Source: Neovahlkampfia damariscottae
Taxonomy: Eukaryota; Heterolobosea; Selenaionea; Neovahlkampfiida; Neovahlkampfiidae
Assembly (NCBI GenBank): GCA_016618085.1
Contig: JABLTG010000026.1
Coordinates: 62,001-126,000 of the forward strand
Length of the DNA stretch: 64,000 nucleotides
Direction of reading: 5' to 3'
Made by a program: the position numbers and the translations under genes. A model generated the notes under the pieces. It made no database searches, was not told the origin of the DNA, and saw nothing but the letters and a program-made list of their open reading frames with translations. Shown here in pieces: positions 54,698-63,604 of the stretch; the stretch's first letter is position 1; every line of letters starts with the position of its first letter.

Positions 54698-54877
54698 GTA
54701 TTTTGTTTGTTGAATTTTGGAGTGAAACAATTGGTGGATGATTATTAAATTCAATAAAAATATATTCACATAATTTTCTATTCTCTGATAAAAATGAAAG
54801 TCAATTTTCACACTGAATGTTACACCAATCATTTTACTTTTTGTCGAAATGAACGAACCAATTACAGCACAAATATA

Positions 54878-55910
54878 AATGGATCAAAATGAAGTTCAAC
54901 CCCTCGTTTTCAGTGGAGGTTCTTTTTGGATGATTTCTGGATATTCAGGTGATTTAGGACCTCGTGTAATATTTCCGATGATAGGAGGAAGAACTCCATC
55001 AAAACAGTATGTCGAGAACAGAAATTTATGTGGATACGGTCCATGGGATGTCTTTGTTGGAGATGGAAGAAATTTGGTATCACAATTTTGTTTACCAACT
55101 TGCAGCTGCTTCAGAAGATCATCCTATTATTTTTACTGAAGACATTGGAAATCCTCTTGAGAATAGAGAAAAAACAGCAGAAATTCTGTTCGAAACTTTT
55201 AATATTCCTGGGTTATACATGGCAAACTCTTTGATGATGTCTTTATACTCTTCAGGAAGGAACAGTTGTCAATATGGGACATACAAAAAATACAGTTTGT
55301 ACTTTAAAAAATACTCAACCTACTGATATTTGCTCAACTTTGAATGATGCATACATATCAAAAATAGGAGGAAGAAAAGTTTCACACTATCTACATAAAC
55401 TTTTGTCAAAAAAAGGTTATGATATTGAAACTACTCCACATGATTTTCAAGATGTCAAATTTATCAAAGAAGAACATTGTTATGTCTCTTTAAACTATGA
55501 ATCAGATGAAAAAATCTCGAAAGAATTGAGAGAATTGGAAAAATCTTATAAACTTCCTTCCAGATGGAAAAGAAATTACAATTGGAGATGAAAGATTCAA
55601 AGCACCAGAGATACTTTTTAATCCTTCAATCATCAACAGAGAAGAATTTTCAATCACAGAAATGGTTCAAAAATGTGTTGATGAATCAGGATTAAACAAC
55701 GTTGATGTTGTATTTTCTGGTCAAGGTTCAATGTTTGATGTTTGTGGTAGAATTGAAGTATGGAGACAAAAAAGTAAAATTCATTGCTCCTTCAGTAAAT
55801 TGAAATCATTTTTAACTTCTTTTTAAACAGGACAGAAAATTCTCTGAATGGAACGAAGCTTCCACAGTTTCAAGTTTATCATCTTTTTTCGATAAATGGT
55901 TGACAATCCA
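54878..55910 (+). pseudogene. Actin-like pseudogene with several frameshifts
   Basis: A full actin can be traced but across at least four frame changes: PLVFSGGSFWMISGYSGD, RVIFPMIGGRTP (frame 1); MEEIWYHNFVYQLAAASEDH and FETFNIPGLYMANSLMMSLY (frame 2); VVNMGHTKNTVC, GYDIETTPHDFQDVK, LEKSYKLP (frame 3); EITIGDERFKAPEILFNPS, VDVVFSGQG (another frame); VKFIAPS spliced to DRKFSEWNEASTVSSLSSFF (end). A 4-base duplication (CTTCCTTCC) fits one shift. The nucleotide-binding core is also altered (FSGGSFWM in place of DNGSG.CK). Probably non-functional. Downstream to 56310 is further unreadable debris with possible splice sites. Confidence 0.75.
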
Positions 55911-56340
55911 CAAATTATGCATCAAAAATTTGATGTTTTACCAAAGTGCAAATATGCACCAAAGATTGATAAGATGCAATCAAAATTATTTGATGGATAC
56001 AAATCCTCTAAAGGAAGCGATATTTCAATTAAAATTTGAAACAAATCCATTATTTTTTATTTTTGTTAGTTTACCATTTTTGCCAATAAGCGCTCTTTAC
56101 CTTGTCAAATGTAATGAGAATTATTTATTCTTTTTATTTCAGTGGGTCCATCAACAAAAATAGATGTGAGAATTTCAGCTGATTAAGGTGGTTTGAATTA
56201 TTTTTTATGTTTCGTTTTAGGAGTTGGATTTGGAGGTAAAGAAGCAATTAGTTGGTAAAGATTCGAAATTATCCTGTTATTCCTCACGGTTTGTTCTAAG
56301 TTAACTTTAGAATGATATTATTGGTCGAAATAGGAAAAAG
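55911..56340. other. Unassigned stretch between actin pseudogene and DUF4116 fragment
   Basis: Contains reading-frame pieces without start codons (FDVLPKCKYAPKIDKMQSKL, VGPSTKIDVRISAD, GVGFGGKEAISW), separated by stop codons and possible intron ends. They look like remains of another gene, but I cannot name it. Confidence 0.35.
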
Positions 56341-56685
56341 AGCAACATAAAATTGCTTTCAAAAATAGTAGTTTTGGAAGCAGTAAAACAAAATGGTCTT
56401 ACACTTGAACATGTACCAAAGGAATTACAAAATGATAAAGAAATAGTTTTGGAAGCAGTGAAACAGAATGGTTGTTCAATTGTCTGGGCATCATCTGAAT
56501 TAAAAAATGATAAAGAGGTAGTTTCAGAAGCAGTGAAAGTGGGTTTTTCACTTGAACATGTATCCAATGAATTAAAAAAGGATAAAGAAATTGAATGGAT
56601 ATCTAAAAACTATTTCAAAACCATCAGAGAAATTTCTCCTTATGACGTTATGATTCGCTTTAAATATTCAAGTCGGGAGAAATAA
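56341..56685 (+). pseudogene. 5'-truncated DUF4116-repeat fragment
   Basis: Two to three DUF4116 repeats of about 24 residues: VLEAVKQNGLTLEHVPKELQ, NDKEIVLEAVKQNGCSIV, NDKEVVSEAVKVGFSLEHVS. The repeats are well conserved, but the frame opens without an ATG and an upstream TAG closes it. It could be a 3' exon of a longer gene whose front has decayed, or a still-spliced small gene. Function of DUF4116 is unknown. Confidence 0.5.
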
Positions 56686-56874
56686 ATTTTTATATCAAAA
56701 GGAACTCAAATTCTTTCTTTCTCGATGGTGGGTAAATTCCCGAGTCTGGTCAATCAGGCAACTTATTATCGGTAAAATTTTAAAGAGAAAAACTGATCTA
56801 AAAACAAACCTTCTTTTCACCAAAACAAGATAAAAGAGTTGGCCAATCAAAACAATCAAAATCAAAAAGAAACA

Positions 56875-57615
56875 ATGAGTGATAAATTTGTTTTGACTTG
56901 TCTTGGGAAACAAGGTTGTGGAAAAAGTTCCTTGCTCAATAATATTCTTGGAAAAAAAATCTATCAAACAGGAGTAACACTCCAAAAAGATAATTTTGCT
57001 CAATTAACTTTAAATCACCTGCAAGATGGAAATTGGTCCGACAAAAAAGATGCAACTCCTTTAGAAACATTAGATACGCCTGGTTTTATGGACAACTCAG
57101 ATGGTTTAGATGGAAAATCTCTTGTAAATTTATTTTGTAGATTTATGAAAGAAGCAACTGTTAGAGGTATTAACGGATTTGTCATTGTTTTCAACTTTGA
57201 AAATTTCGAACCAAATGTAGATTCTGTATCTATTGAAACACTCCAAATGTTAACAGACATGTTCACACCAAACTTCTGGGATCATGCAGTAATAGTTTTT
57301 ACTCATTGTGACCCTGAATCAAATTGGAAAGAAAAAAAAGAAAAAGTTGAAACTGGATTAATTGAAACATTAAGTGCATTTTTAAAAGATTTCAAAAAAC
57401 CAAAAATCATTTATCTAAGTAATTTAAACACAGATGGTGTTAAAGAAATTCATGACACAGTTTGTAATTTTAAGAAACTTGATAATGATACAACAAAATC
57501 AATTAGAAAAATGCTTGAAAATTCAAAAATAAAAGATGAAGAAATTGATGATTACATTATTGGAAGAATTGTTGGACCTTTAGGTGTAATTTTAAAAGAA
57601 TGTCGAATTTTATAA
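56875..57615 (+). CDS. AIG1/GIMAP-type GTPase (246 aa)
   Basis: The start Met (MSDKFVLTCLGKQGCGKS) is chosen because GGCCAATCAAAA lies about 30 bp before it; the open frame upstream has no ATG. G motifs: GKQGCGKSS (G1), TLDTPGFMD (G3), FTHCDPES (G4), plus LSNLNTDG after a strand. The AIG1 hydrophobic box region and the length agree with the family, which includes Toc34-like and immune-associated GTPases; protists often have lineage-specific expansions. The C-terminus is a charged helix with no clear membrane anchor. Confidence 0.85.
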   Translation: MSDKFVLTCLGKQGCGKSSLLNNILGKKIYQTGVTLQKDNFAQLTLNHLQDGNWSDKKDATPLETLDTPGFMDNSDGLDGKSLVNLFCRFMKEATVRGINGFVIVFNFENFEPNVDSVSIETLQMLTDMFTPNFWDHAVIVFTHCDPESNWKEKKEKVETGLIETLSAFLKDFKKPKIIYLSNLNTDGVKEIHDTVCNFKKLDNDTTKSIRKMLENSKIKDEEIDDYIIGRIVGPLGVILKECRIL

Positions 57616-57826
57616 ATTTTATTTTTCACTATCCATCTTTGAAATAATCACATCACAACATCAGATTAACTGTTTTTTTCTTTTGATCTTTTTTTTTGTA
57701 CTTGTCCAAAAATAGATGATGAAACAATTCCGTCTTCTTTGATAACTTTAGCATGATAATATATAATTTTGAAATCAAAATTTACATAAATTTTGTCAAT
57801 TTTGCAAAAAAAAATCGAGATTTATT

Positions 57827-58384
57827 TTAATAAACTTTAAACTTCATTGGTCTACATTTTATTTTGATTTTTTGGCCAAGAGGTCCAAGCATAAATTTTT
57901 CATCACTATGATACACTTGATGTCTAATACAATGAATATTATAATCACCTTTGTCAAAGAATTTTGGATCAATTTCTGTTATATCAACTGTGATAGAAAC
58001 AGATTCACCTTTTTCAAGATCAATATAATTATTTTCATCCTCTTCATTCAAATCATAATTTGGTTTTCCTAATTCTATGTATGATTTATCTTCAAAAACA
58101 TCTTGGACTTCATCTTTTTCAACAACAAAACCATAAAGTGACTCAAACACTGAGTTTGGTTTAAAAAGTTTATAGTTAAATCTTGAGTCATTTATCATTT
58201 CAACTGTTACCAATATTTGTTCTTTTTCTGAAAATTGTAAGTTTTAATGTTTTTTTTAAAAACCTCTAAAGTGTAACTTTTGAAGACTCAACTCAGCAGT
58301 AATTTTATGATGTTTTTTATCACGGTAAATTTGAGTCATTCTTGTTTTTAATTCTGCTTGACTTCTGCTTCTTGCTCTACTCAT
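57827..58384 (-). CDS. Beta-sandwich protein of unknown function (about 170 aa)
   Basis: Two exons with an intron of 36 nt (joins LHFRE to KEQILVTVEMI). Start at 58384 (MSRARSRSQAELKTRMT). The C-terminal ~125 residues look like an Ig-type beta-sandwich: FNYKLFKPNSVF, VVEKDEVQDVFEDKSYIELG, IDLEKGESVSITVDITEID, and DYNIHCIRHQVYHSD. This resembles the N-terminal domain found before some secreted Lys-specific or deuterolysin-type metallopeptidases, but no peptidase follows. Function unknown. Confidence 0.5.
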
Positions 58385-58761
58385 TGTTAACAAAAATTCG
58401 GTTGTCCAATGAAAGGGTTGAAAAAATTTCTGACAGATGAATATTATTACCACAATTTCGATTTCATCTTGCTGAGATATTCAGCAATACTAAGAAAATT
58501 AATAGTGAACCTGAGCTTCTCTCCATTTTTGTGAATGAGAACCGAAAAATTAATAGTCAATTTGTTCTGTATCGTTGAATTGAAGTGCTTGGTATTACAT
58601 CTCTGAACTACATTCATTAGAGAAGGAAAACTGAAGATCCAAAATGTATCCCTCCTTTTCCATATTTGGTGTGACAAACGTTCATTGGATAAACATCCGG
58701 AGAAAATTATAAATGAAAGTGGTTGGATAAATTTCGAATCCAGACAAAAATAACCTCAACA
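58385..58761. other. Intergenic region without an assignable gene
   Basis: A 77-codon open frame on the minus strand (58447-58677) starts with MSHQIWKRRDTFWIF but shows no family signature, and its upstream bases do not look like other promoters here. The region is slightly less AT-rich than average. TTGGATAAA near 58723 may be a variant CCAAT box for the TMCO4-like gene. Confidence 0.35.
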
Positions 58762-60705
58762 ATGACAAAAGAAGGAGAAGAAATTAAAATAGATTTAAAA
58801 GATATTCCATTAATCAAAACACTGAAAGATGTTCCATATGAACAAATAAAACAAATTGGTACTTTGTACGTTTGTAGTTCAGGACACTGGTACAAAACTA
58901 AAATGAATTTAATACATGCTTTACTTAAAGATTTAAACCTAAAAGAAAAGGATATCAAAGATATCCTGAGTCTCCTTGAAATAAATGGAGAAGAAGAATT
59001 ACCTCCTTTGGAAGCATTTTTCTTTTCAGAAAAAATTCATGATGATTACAAGTGGTTATCTCTTTGGAGTTTCCTCGCATTAACATTACTTCATGAAAAG
59101 AAGTATGATTCTAGGGTTAGAGTTTCTTTGAATGAAATGGCTTCAATTTTAAAAATTGACTTGGAAGAATTTTATAAAGCAGAAGACGATTTAGCAATTC
59201 AGTTAGGAGAGAAACTTGAAGAAATTAAAAAAGTTTCAGAACAACAAAAAAAAAAATCTGCGCTGAATACTATCGGAAGAATGGCTCTTGTTGGTGGTGC
59301 ATCTTTAATTGGAGGAACTGCATTGTTGGTAACTGGTTTATTAGCTGCTCCATTAGTTATTCCAGCTATAGTAGGAGTATTAGGTACCATTGGAGTTGTA
59401 GGAGCAGGAGTTGCAAGTATAACAGCAATGGGATCTTCCATTATTATATTAGGTGGTGTACCATTAGTAGCTGGAGTATTTGGAGCCACAGGTGCAGGAT
59501 TAGTTGGTTATCAAGTTTTAAAAAGAACTGCTGGAATTAGTTATGCTGAATTTCAAAGAATCGAATTTTTAAATGAAAAAGTTGATTTTAAAGATTCAAA
59601 ATTCAAATCAGAAAAATTAAAGAAATATGAATTTGATATTAAAGAAGAAGAAGATATGAAAATATTTACACAAAAGCCAGATAAAGAAATATTAAAAAAT
59701 GAAGATGAAATTATCCAAGAAATTAATGAAAAGAAACAACCAATAGAACAAGAGAAACAACCATTAAAACAAGAGAAACAAATAATTGAAAAGAAACAAG
59801 AAATCAAAATTGAAAAACAAAAAATTGAAGAAAAAAAAGAAGAAAGAGTTTTAAGTGAAATTAACAAAGAGAAAGAAATTCCAAAAATTAATTTAAATGC
59901 AATTCAAAATCCAGGAATGAATGTTTATATTGCTGTCTCTGGATTTTTAAAATATGATAAAAAAACTGAAACACCTTATTATTGGCAAGTCATGAGACAA
60001 CAACATGATCATGGTGAAATGTTTACATTTGATTGGGAACCTGATTTATTATTAGAAGTTGGTAGTTTAATCACTGATTTTGTTGGTTCAAATATTGCAA
60101 AATATATTCAAACTTATTGGTTACAAACTGTTGGTGCAATGATTGTACCAACACTTGGACTTTTAATGGCATCTATGACATGGCCTTTATTATCTTTAAA
60201 AGTATTTTCTTTGATAAACAATCCATGGAGTTTAAGTTTAGACAGAGCAGATAAAGCTGGAATTGTCCTTGCAGATGTTTTAGCCAGTCACATTCATGGA
60301 AATAGACCTGTTAATTTAGTTGGATTTTCAATGGGTGCTCGAGTAATATTCAAGTGTTTAATGGAATTAGAGAAAAAGAATTTACATGGAATTGTTGAAA
60401 ATGTTTTCTTATTTGGAGCACCAGTCCAATGTTTAAAAGATAATTGGAAAAAAGCAAGAAGTGTTGTTGGAGGTAGATTTGTAAATGGATATTCAATCAA
60501 AGATTGGGTATTAGCATATCTATATAGAGCATCTTCTTTAAATTATGATGTTGGTGGTTTACAACCATCCTATCCACAATATGACATTGAAAATGTTGAT
60601 ATCTCAGATATTATAGAAGGACATCATCAATATTCTGATCCTTTAAAAATGAACAAAATTTTGAAACGATTGGATATACATAGAAGTTGTAAAATTATTG
60701 AATAA
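58762..60705 (+). CDS. TMCO4-like (DUF726) membrane alpha/beta hydrolase (647 aa)
   Basis: Intronless. N-terminal helical region, then a Gly/Ala-rich hydrophobic block of several membrane helices (GRMALVGGASLIGGTALLVT, IVGVLGTIGVVGAGVASI), a Lys/Gln/Glu-rich linker, and the DUF726 hydrolase domain: NVYIAVSGFLKYDKKTETPY, FTFDWEPDLLLEVG, PVNLVGFSMGARVIFKCL (nucleophile elbow GFSMG), ENVFLFGAPVQC, and a C-terminal HHQYSDPLKMNKIL (catalytic His region). Probably a lipase or esterase on an internal membrane; the substrate is unknown. Start Met is MTKEGEEIKIDLKD. Confidence 0.85.
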   Translation: MTKEGEEIKIDLKDIPLIKTLKDVPYEQIKQIGTLYVCSSGHWYKTKMNLIHALLKDLNLKEKDIKDILSLLEINGEEELPPLEAFFFSEKIHDDYKWLSLWSFLALTLLHEKKYDSRVRVSLNEMASILKIDLEEFYKAEDDLAIQLGEKLEEIKKVSEQQKKKSALNTIGRMALVGGASLIGGTALLVTGLLAAPLVIPAIVGVLGTIGVVGAGVASITAMGSSIIILGGVPLVAGVFGATGAGLVGYQVLKRTAGISYAEFQRIEFLNEKVDFKDSKFKSEKLKKYEFDIKEEEDMKIFTQKPDKEILKNEDEIIQEINEKKQPIEQEKQPLKQEKQIIEKKQEIKIEKQKIEEKKEERVLSEINKEKEIPKINLNAIQNPGMNVYIAVSGFLKYDKKTETPYYWQVMRQQHDHGEMFTFDWEPDLLLEVGSLITDFVGSNIAKYIQTYWLQTVGAMIVPTLGLLMASMTWPLLSLKVFSLINNPWSLSLDRADKAGIVLADVLASHIHGNRPVNLVGFSMGARVIFKCLMELEKKNLHGIVENVFLFGAPVQCLKDNWKKARSVVGGRFVNGYSIKDWVLAYLYRASSLNYDVGGLQPSYPQYDIENVDISDIIEGHHQYSDPLKMNKILKRLDIHRSCKIIE

Positions 60706-60755
60706 AAAAATTTGATTTGTGGATGAAGAATTTTTCCGAATTTTTCCGATGTTTT

Positions 60756-60797
60756 TTTTTTCACACACCATTAAATTATATGTTTTGTGTGAAAAAA
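60756..60797. repeat. 12-bp inverted repeat with poly-T/poly-A flank
   Basis: TTTTTTCACACA (60756-60767) is the exact reverse complement of TGTGTGAAAAAA (60786-60797), with an 18-nt loop. It lies just after the TMCO4-like stop and may fold in its 3' end. Two copies of TTTTTCCGA precede it. Confidence 0.55.
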
Positions 60798-60865
60798 TTG
60801 TTTTTTTCAATTAGAAGAATATGTGTACCAATTAAATGTTGTCTTGGATCAAAACACTTTTTCCG

Positions 60866-60876
60866 TTGACCAATCA
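60866..60876 (+). promoter_or_regulatory. CCAAT-type box before the elongase
   Basis: TTGACCAATCA, 18 bp before the ATG at 60894, followed by a T run. Confidence 0.5.
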
Positions 60877-60893
60877 TTTTTTTTTCTTGAATA

Positions 60894-61733
60894 ATGAACA
60901 AAACTCTTGACATTATGGAACAAGTGAATTACTTTTTCTTTGAAGCTTACAAAGTGCACGGAAATGATCCTAATATGTTACTCAATAGACCTGATGTTCA
61001 ACATATCATGCCTTGGACTGCTGTAGTTTTATATTTAATCATGTTAGTGGTTGTACCTAAATTTATCAAAAAACCAATTCCAGGAATTAAGTTAATTATG
61101 GCTGTTTGGAACTTTTTTTTAGCTGTTCTTTCTGTCATGATGTTTATTGGACTTTTTGTGCCATGGTTTAAAACTTTATTGGAATATGGAGGTTACAATA
61201 CAGTTTGTAGTCAAGGAGGAGTAAATTTTGTTGACACACCACTTTCAATGTGCTTTTGGGGTTATGTTTTTGTCATTTCAAAATATATTGAACTTTTAGA
61301 CACATTTTGGATGATGTGCAATAACAAACCAGTTGAACTTTTACATTGGTGGCATCACGTTAGTGTTTTACTTTTTACATGGTACGCTTCAATGTGGCAA
61401 ACATCACTTGGTTGGATTTTCAGTTCAATGAATTCTTTGATTCACTCTTTCATGTATACTTATTATTTTTTGATGTCAATTGGTTATAAACCATCATGGG
61501 CTAAATTACTCACAATTGGTCAAATTACACAAATGATTATTGGAACAGCTGTAAATGCTTATTTTTTTTATAACTACTACCACGGAATTCCATGTGAATG
61601 TACACGCCCAGATTTAATGATGGTTGCTTGTTCCATTATATATGGTTCATACTTAATTTTATTCCTCAGATTTTATTTCAAAAGATATGTTTTTGTGAAA
61701 CCAAAAAAAACGGAAAAAAAAAAAGAAGAATAA
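60894..61733 (+). CDS. Very-long-chain fatty acid elongase (ELO family, 279 aa)
   Basis: Condenses malonyl-CoA with acyl-CoA in the ER. Six to seven hydrophobic helices. ELO motifs: VISKYIELLDTFWMM (usual 'sK..El.DT'), NNKPVELLHWWHHVSVLLFT (HxxHH box, here HWWHH), SSMNSLIHSFMYTYYFL (usual 'N..vH..MY.yy'), and IGQITQMIIGTAVN (usual 'T..Q...f'). The C-terminus is strongly Lys-rich (KPKKTEKKKEE), consistent with ER retention. The first histidine box resembles ELOVL3/6 types, but substrate length is not predictable. Confidence 0.92.
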   Translation: MNKTLDIMEQVNYFFFEAYKVHGNDPNMLLNRPDVQHIMPWTAVVLYLIMLVVVPKFIKKPIPGIKLIMAVWNFFLAVLSVMMFIGLFVPWFKTLLEYGGYNTVCSQGGVNFVDTPLSMCFWGYVFVISKYIELLDTFWMMCNNKPVELLHWWHHVSVLLFTWYASMWQTSLGWIFSSMNSLIHSFMYTYYFLMSIGYKPSWAKLLTIGQITQMIIGTAVNAYFFYNYYHGIPCECTRPDLMMVACSIIYGSYLILFLRFYFKRYVFVKPKKTEKKKEE

Positions 61734-61750
61734 AAAAATATTTTGAGATT

Positions 61751-62700
61751 TTAATGAATTACACGTCCATATGGATCTTTTATCAAACCTTCTGTTATTA
61801 CATACAAATAACTTGCAATTAGTCCTAAAAATACAAATCCCATGACAAACATTGAAACACATAAAATTACTATCAGAGCAATCAACGTTTCTCGGTCAAA
61901 ATTAATAAAACCAAATGGTGTTTGAATTGATATAGTTGGATCATGTATCATATCTCCAGTGAATTTATCATAAACTACAATGACAGTTGAAGTTTGTTCT
62001 GAAGAAAATGTAGTTACATTTGTACCTGCGACTGTAATTGGTACAATTTCAAACAAACCATATGGACCAAAACCAACACCATTTTTCTTTTTTACATATG
62101 TTGTTTTTGGTATTGCTGTCGTTGAGTTATTTTCTACTGTCAGTCTAAAAACATTAATTTTTGTTTAAAGTTTACTTGTATCCTAAGACAAGATAGTTTC
62201 CGTTCTTCTTCCAACTTGAATCATAATTTGTAACTACAGTATCAAATTTCAGTTGCTTTTTTTCTGAGTTAAATTTAACCACAAACGTCAATGAAGCATC
62301 TGAGTTCATTATTGAAGCAGTAAGATTGAATGACAGAGTTCCATTGAATACAATAGGTGTAGTAAATGACCAACTTAAAACTTAAAAATATCCAATGCTT
62401 ACGTTAAGGAAGGTAAAGCTACAACAGTTCCACCAACTTTGAAATTATAGTCTTCTACAGTTTTAGTTTGATACATCAAGCTAAAGCTAGCATCATACCA
62501 TACACCATCATTATGAGATATACTTTGAAATGAGTTAGTACTTTTTTTTTTCCTCACCGAAATGAAGGTACACCTATGACAGTTACTTCTATTGTTGTTC
62601 CATTGTATGCAGAACGATAACCATTTAATATTTTAACGTATTCAAACTCTGAGCGTACAACTAAGAAAAGTATGAGTAGAGTTATAACCTTCAACAACAT
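61751..62700 (-). CDS. Type I membrane glycoprotein of unknown function
   Basis: Four exons with introns of about 30-40 nt. Signal peptide MLLKVITLLILFLVVRS, an extracellular beta-rich region with several N-glycosylation sites (NGTT, NGTL, NLTA, NNST), then one transmembrane helix (LIALIVILCVSMFVMGFVFLGLIASYLYVI) close to a short C-terminal tail (KDPYGRVIH). The repeat-like strands (GTTIEVTVIGVPSF, GTLSFNLTASIMNSDASL) suggest adhesion or receptor-type domains. A TTGACCAATCG box lies just beyond the start. Confidence 0.6.
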
Positions 62701-62892
62701 TACACTACAATAGAATCAGTTGACCAATCGGATATGTTTTTACTTGAAGAAGTGACATGAGATTTTTTTTTTTCCAAACAAGAGCCTTTCGATGGATTTT
62801 TTTGATAAATAAATTTGAAACTGTTGTGTAGAATTTTTTTTTGTCAAAAATTTAATTTTTTATTTTTTTTTTTATTTTAAAATATAAGCAGC

Positions 62893-63401
62893 TTATTCTT
62901 GTCCATTACTTTCATCTTGTGAAGTATTTGTCATTGAAGCAACGAATTTTTTATATTCAAATAAATCTGATTCAGAACAATTGATTTCTCTTAACATTTC
63001 TTTCCATTCGTTGTCGTTAAGTGGATTTCCCCATGACATTAAATTTTTTTTCAATTCTGATGCTGGGATATATCCTTTTCCTTCAGGGTCGAAACTTTGA
63101 AATGCTTGAAGTAAATGTTCACTTCTTGATGTATTTCTGAGTTTGGAAGCTAAAACTGCAAGAAATTCATTGAAAGGAATATATCCAGTAGCAGTAGGAT
63201 CACATTCTTCCATCATTTCTCTAATTTGATTTGATGTTGGTCTGAGACCTACTTCTTTCATTACAGTTTCTAAATCTAATTTTGAGATTTTTCCATCTTC
63301 ATCTTTATCGAAAAATTTGAATAAATCTTTAAATTCTTTGATTTGTTGTTGTGAAAGAGCTTCCTAATATTGTCAGTTTTTAGATTAAAGGTGTTTACCA
63401 T
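62893..63401 (-). CDS. Calmodulin/centrin-like EF-hand protein (157 aa)
   Basis: Exon 1 appears to be just the ATG (63401-63399); a 35-nt intron follows, and exon 2 reads EALSQQQIKEFKDLFKFFD. EF1 (DKDEDGKISKLD) is canonical; EF2 (CDPTATGYIPFNEF) and EF3 (FDPEGKGYIPASEL) lack some ligands; EF4 (INCSESDLFEYKKF) is degenerate. The ~157-aa length and spacing fit calmodulin-like regulators such as myosin light chains or centrin relatives. Few hands would bind Ca2+ strongly. The ATG-only exon is an inference from frame. Confidence 0.75.
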
Positions 63402-63604
63402 TTCGTAGTGATTTTTGTGTTAATTGACGTTATGGTCTGTGATTGGGCAATTCCTTCCTTAAGTATTTTCATTGGACAAGGAAAGAATTTTTTTTCAACG
63501 ACAAAACTAAATATTTTCATACTAGGAACAATTTTATCAGTTTTAAAAAATATTATTTTTTTACACCAATAATATTCACGTAATATTTTTCCACAAAACG
63601 GACC

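Noticed and set aside
58447-58677. 77-codon minus-strand ORF
   Set aside because: No recognisable motif and no supporting upstream box; reported only as part of an empty spacer.
58728-58742. TTCGAATCC, like a tRNA T-arm
   Set aside because: No matching acceptor, D-arm or anticodon arm around it; it lies at the start of the TMCO4-like gene region.
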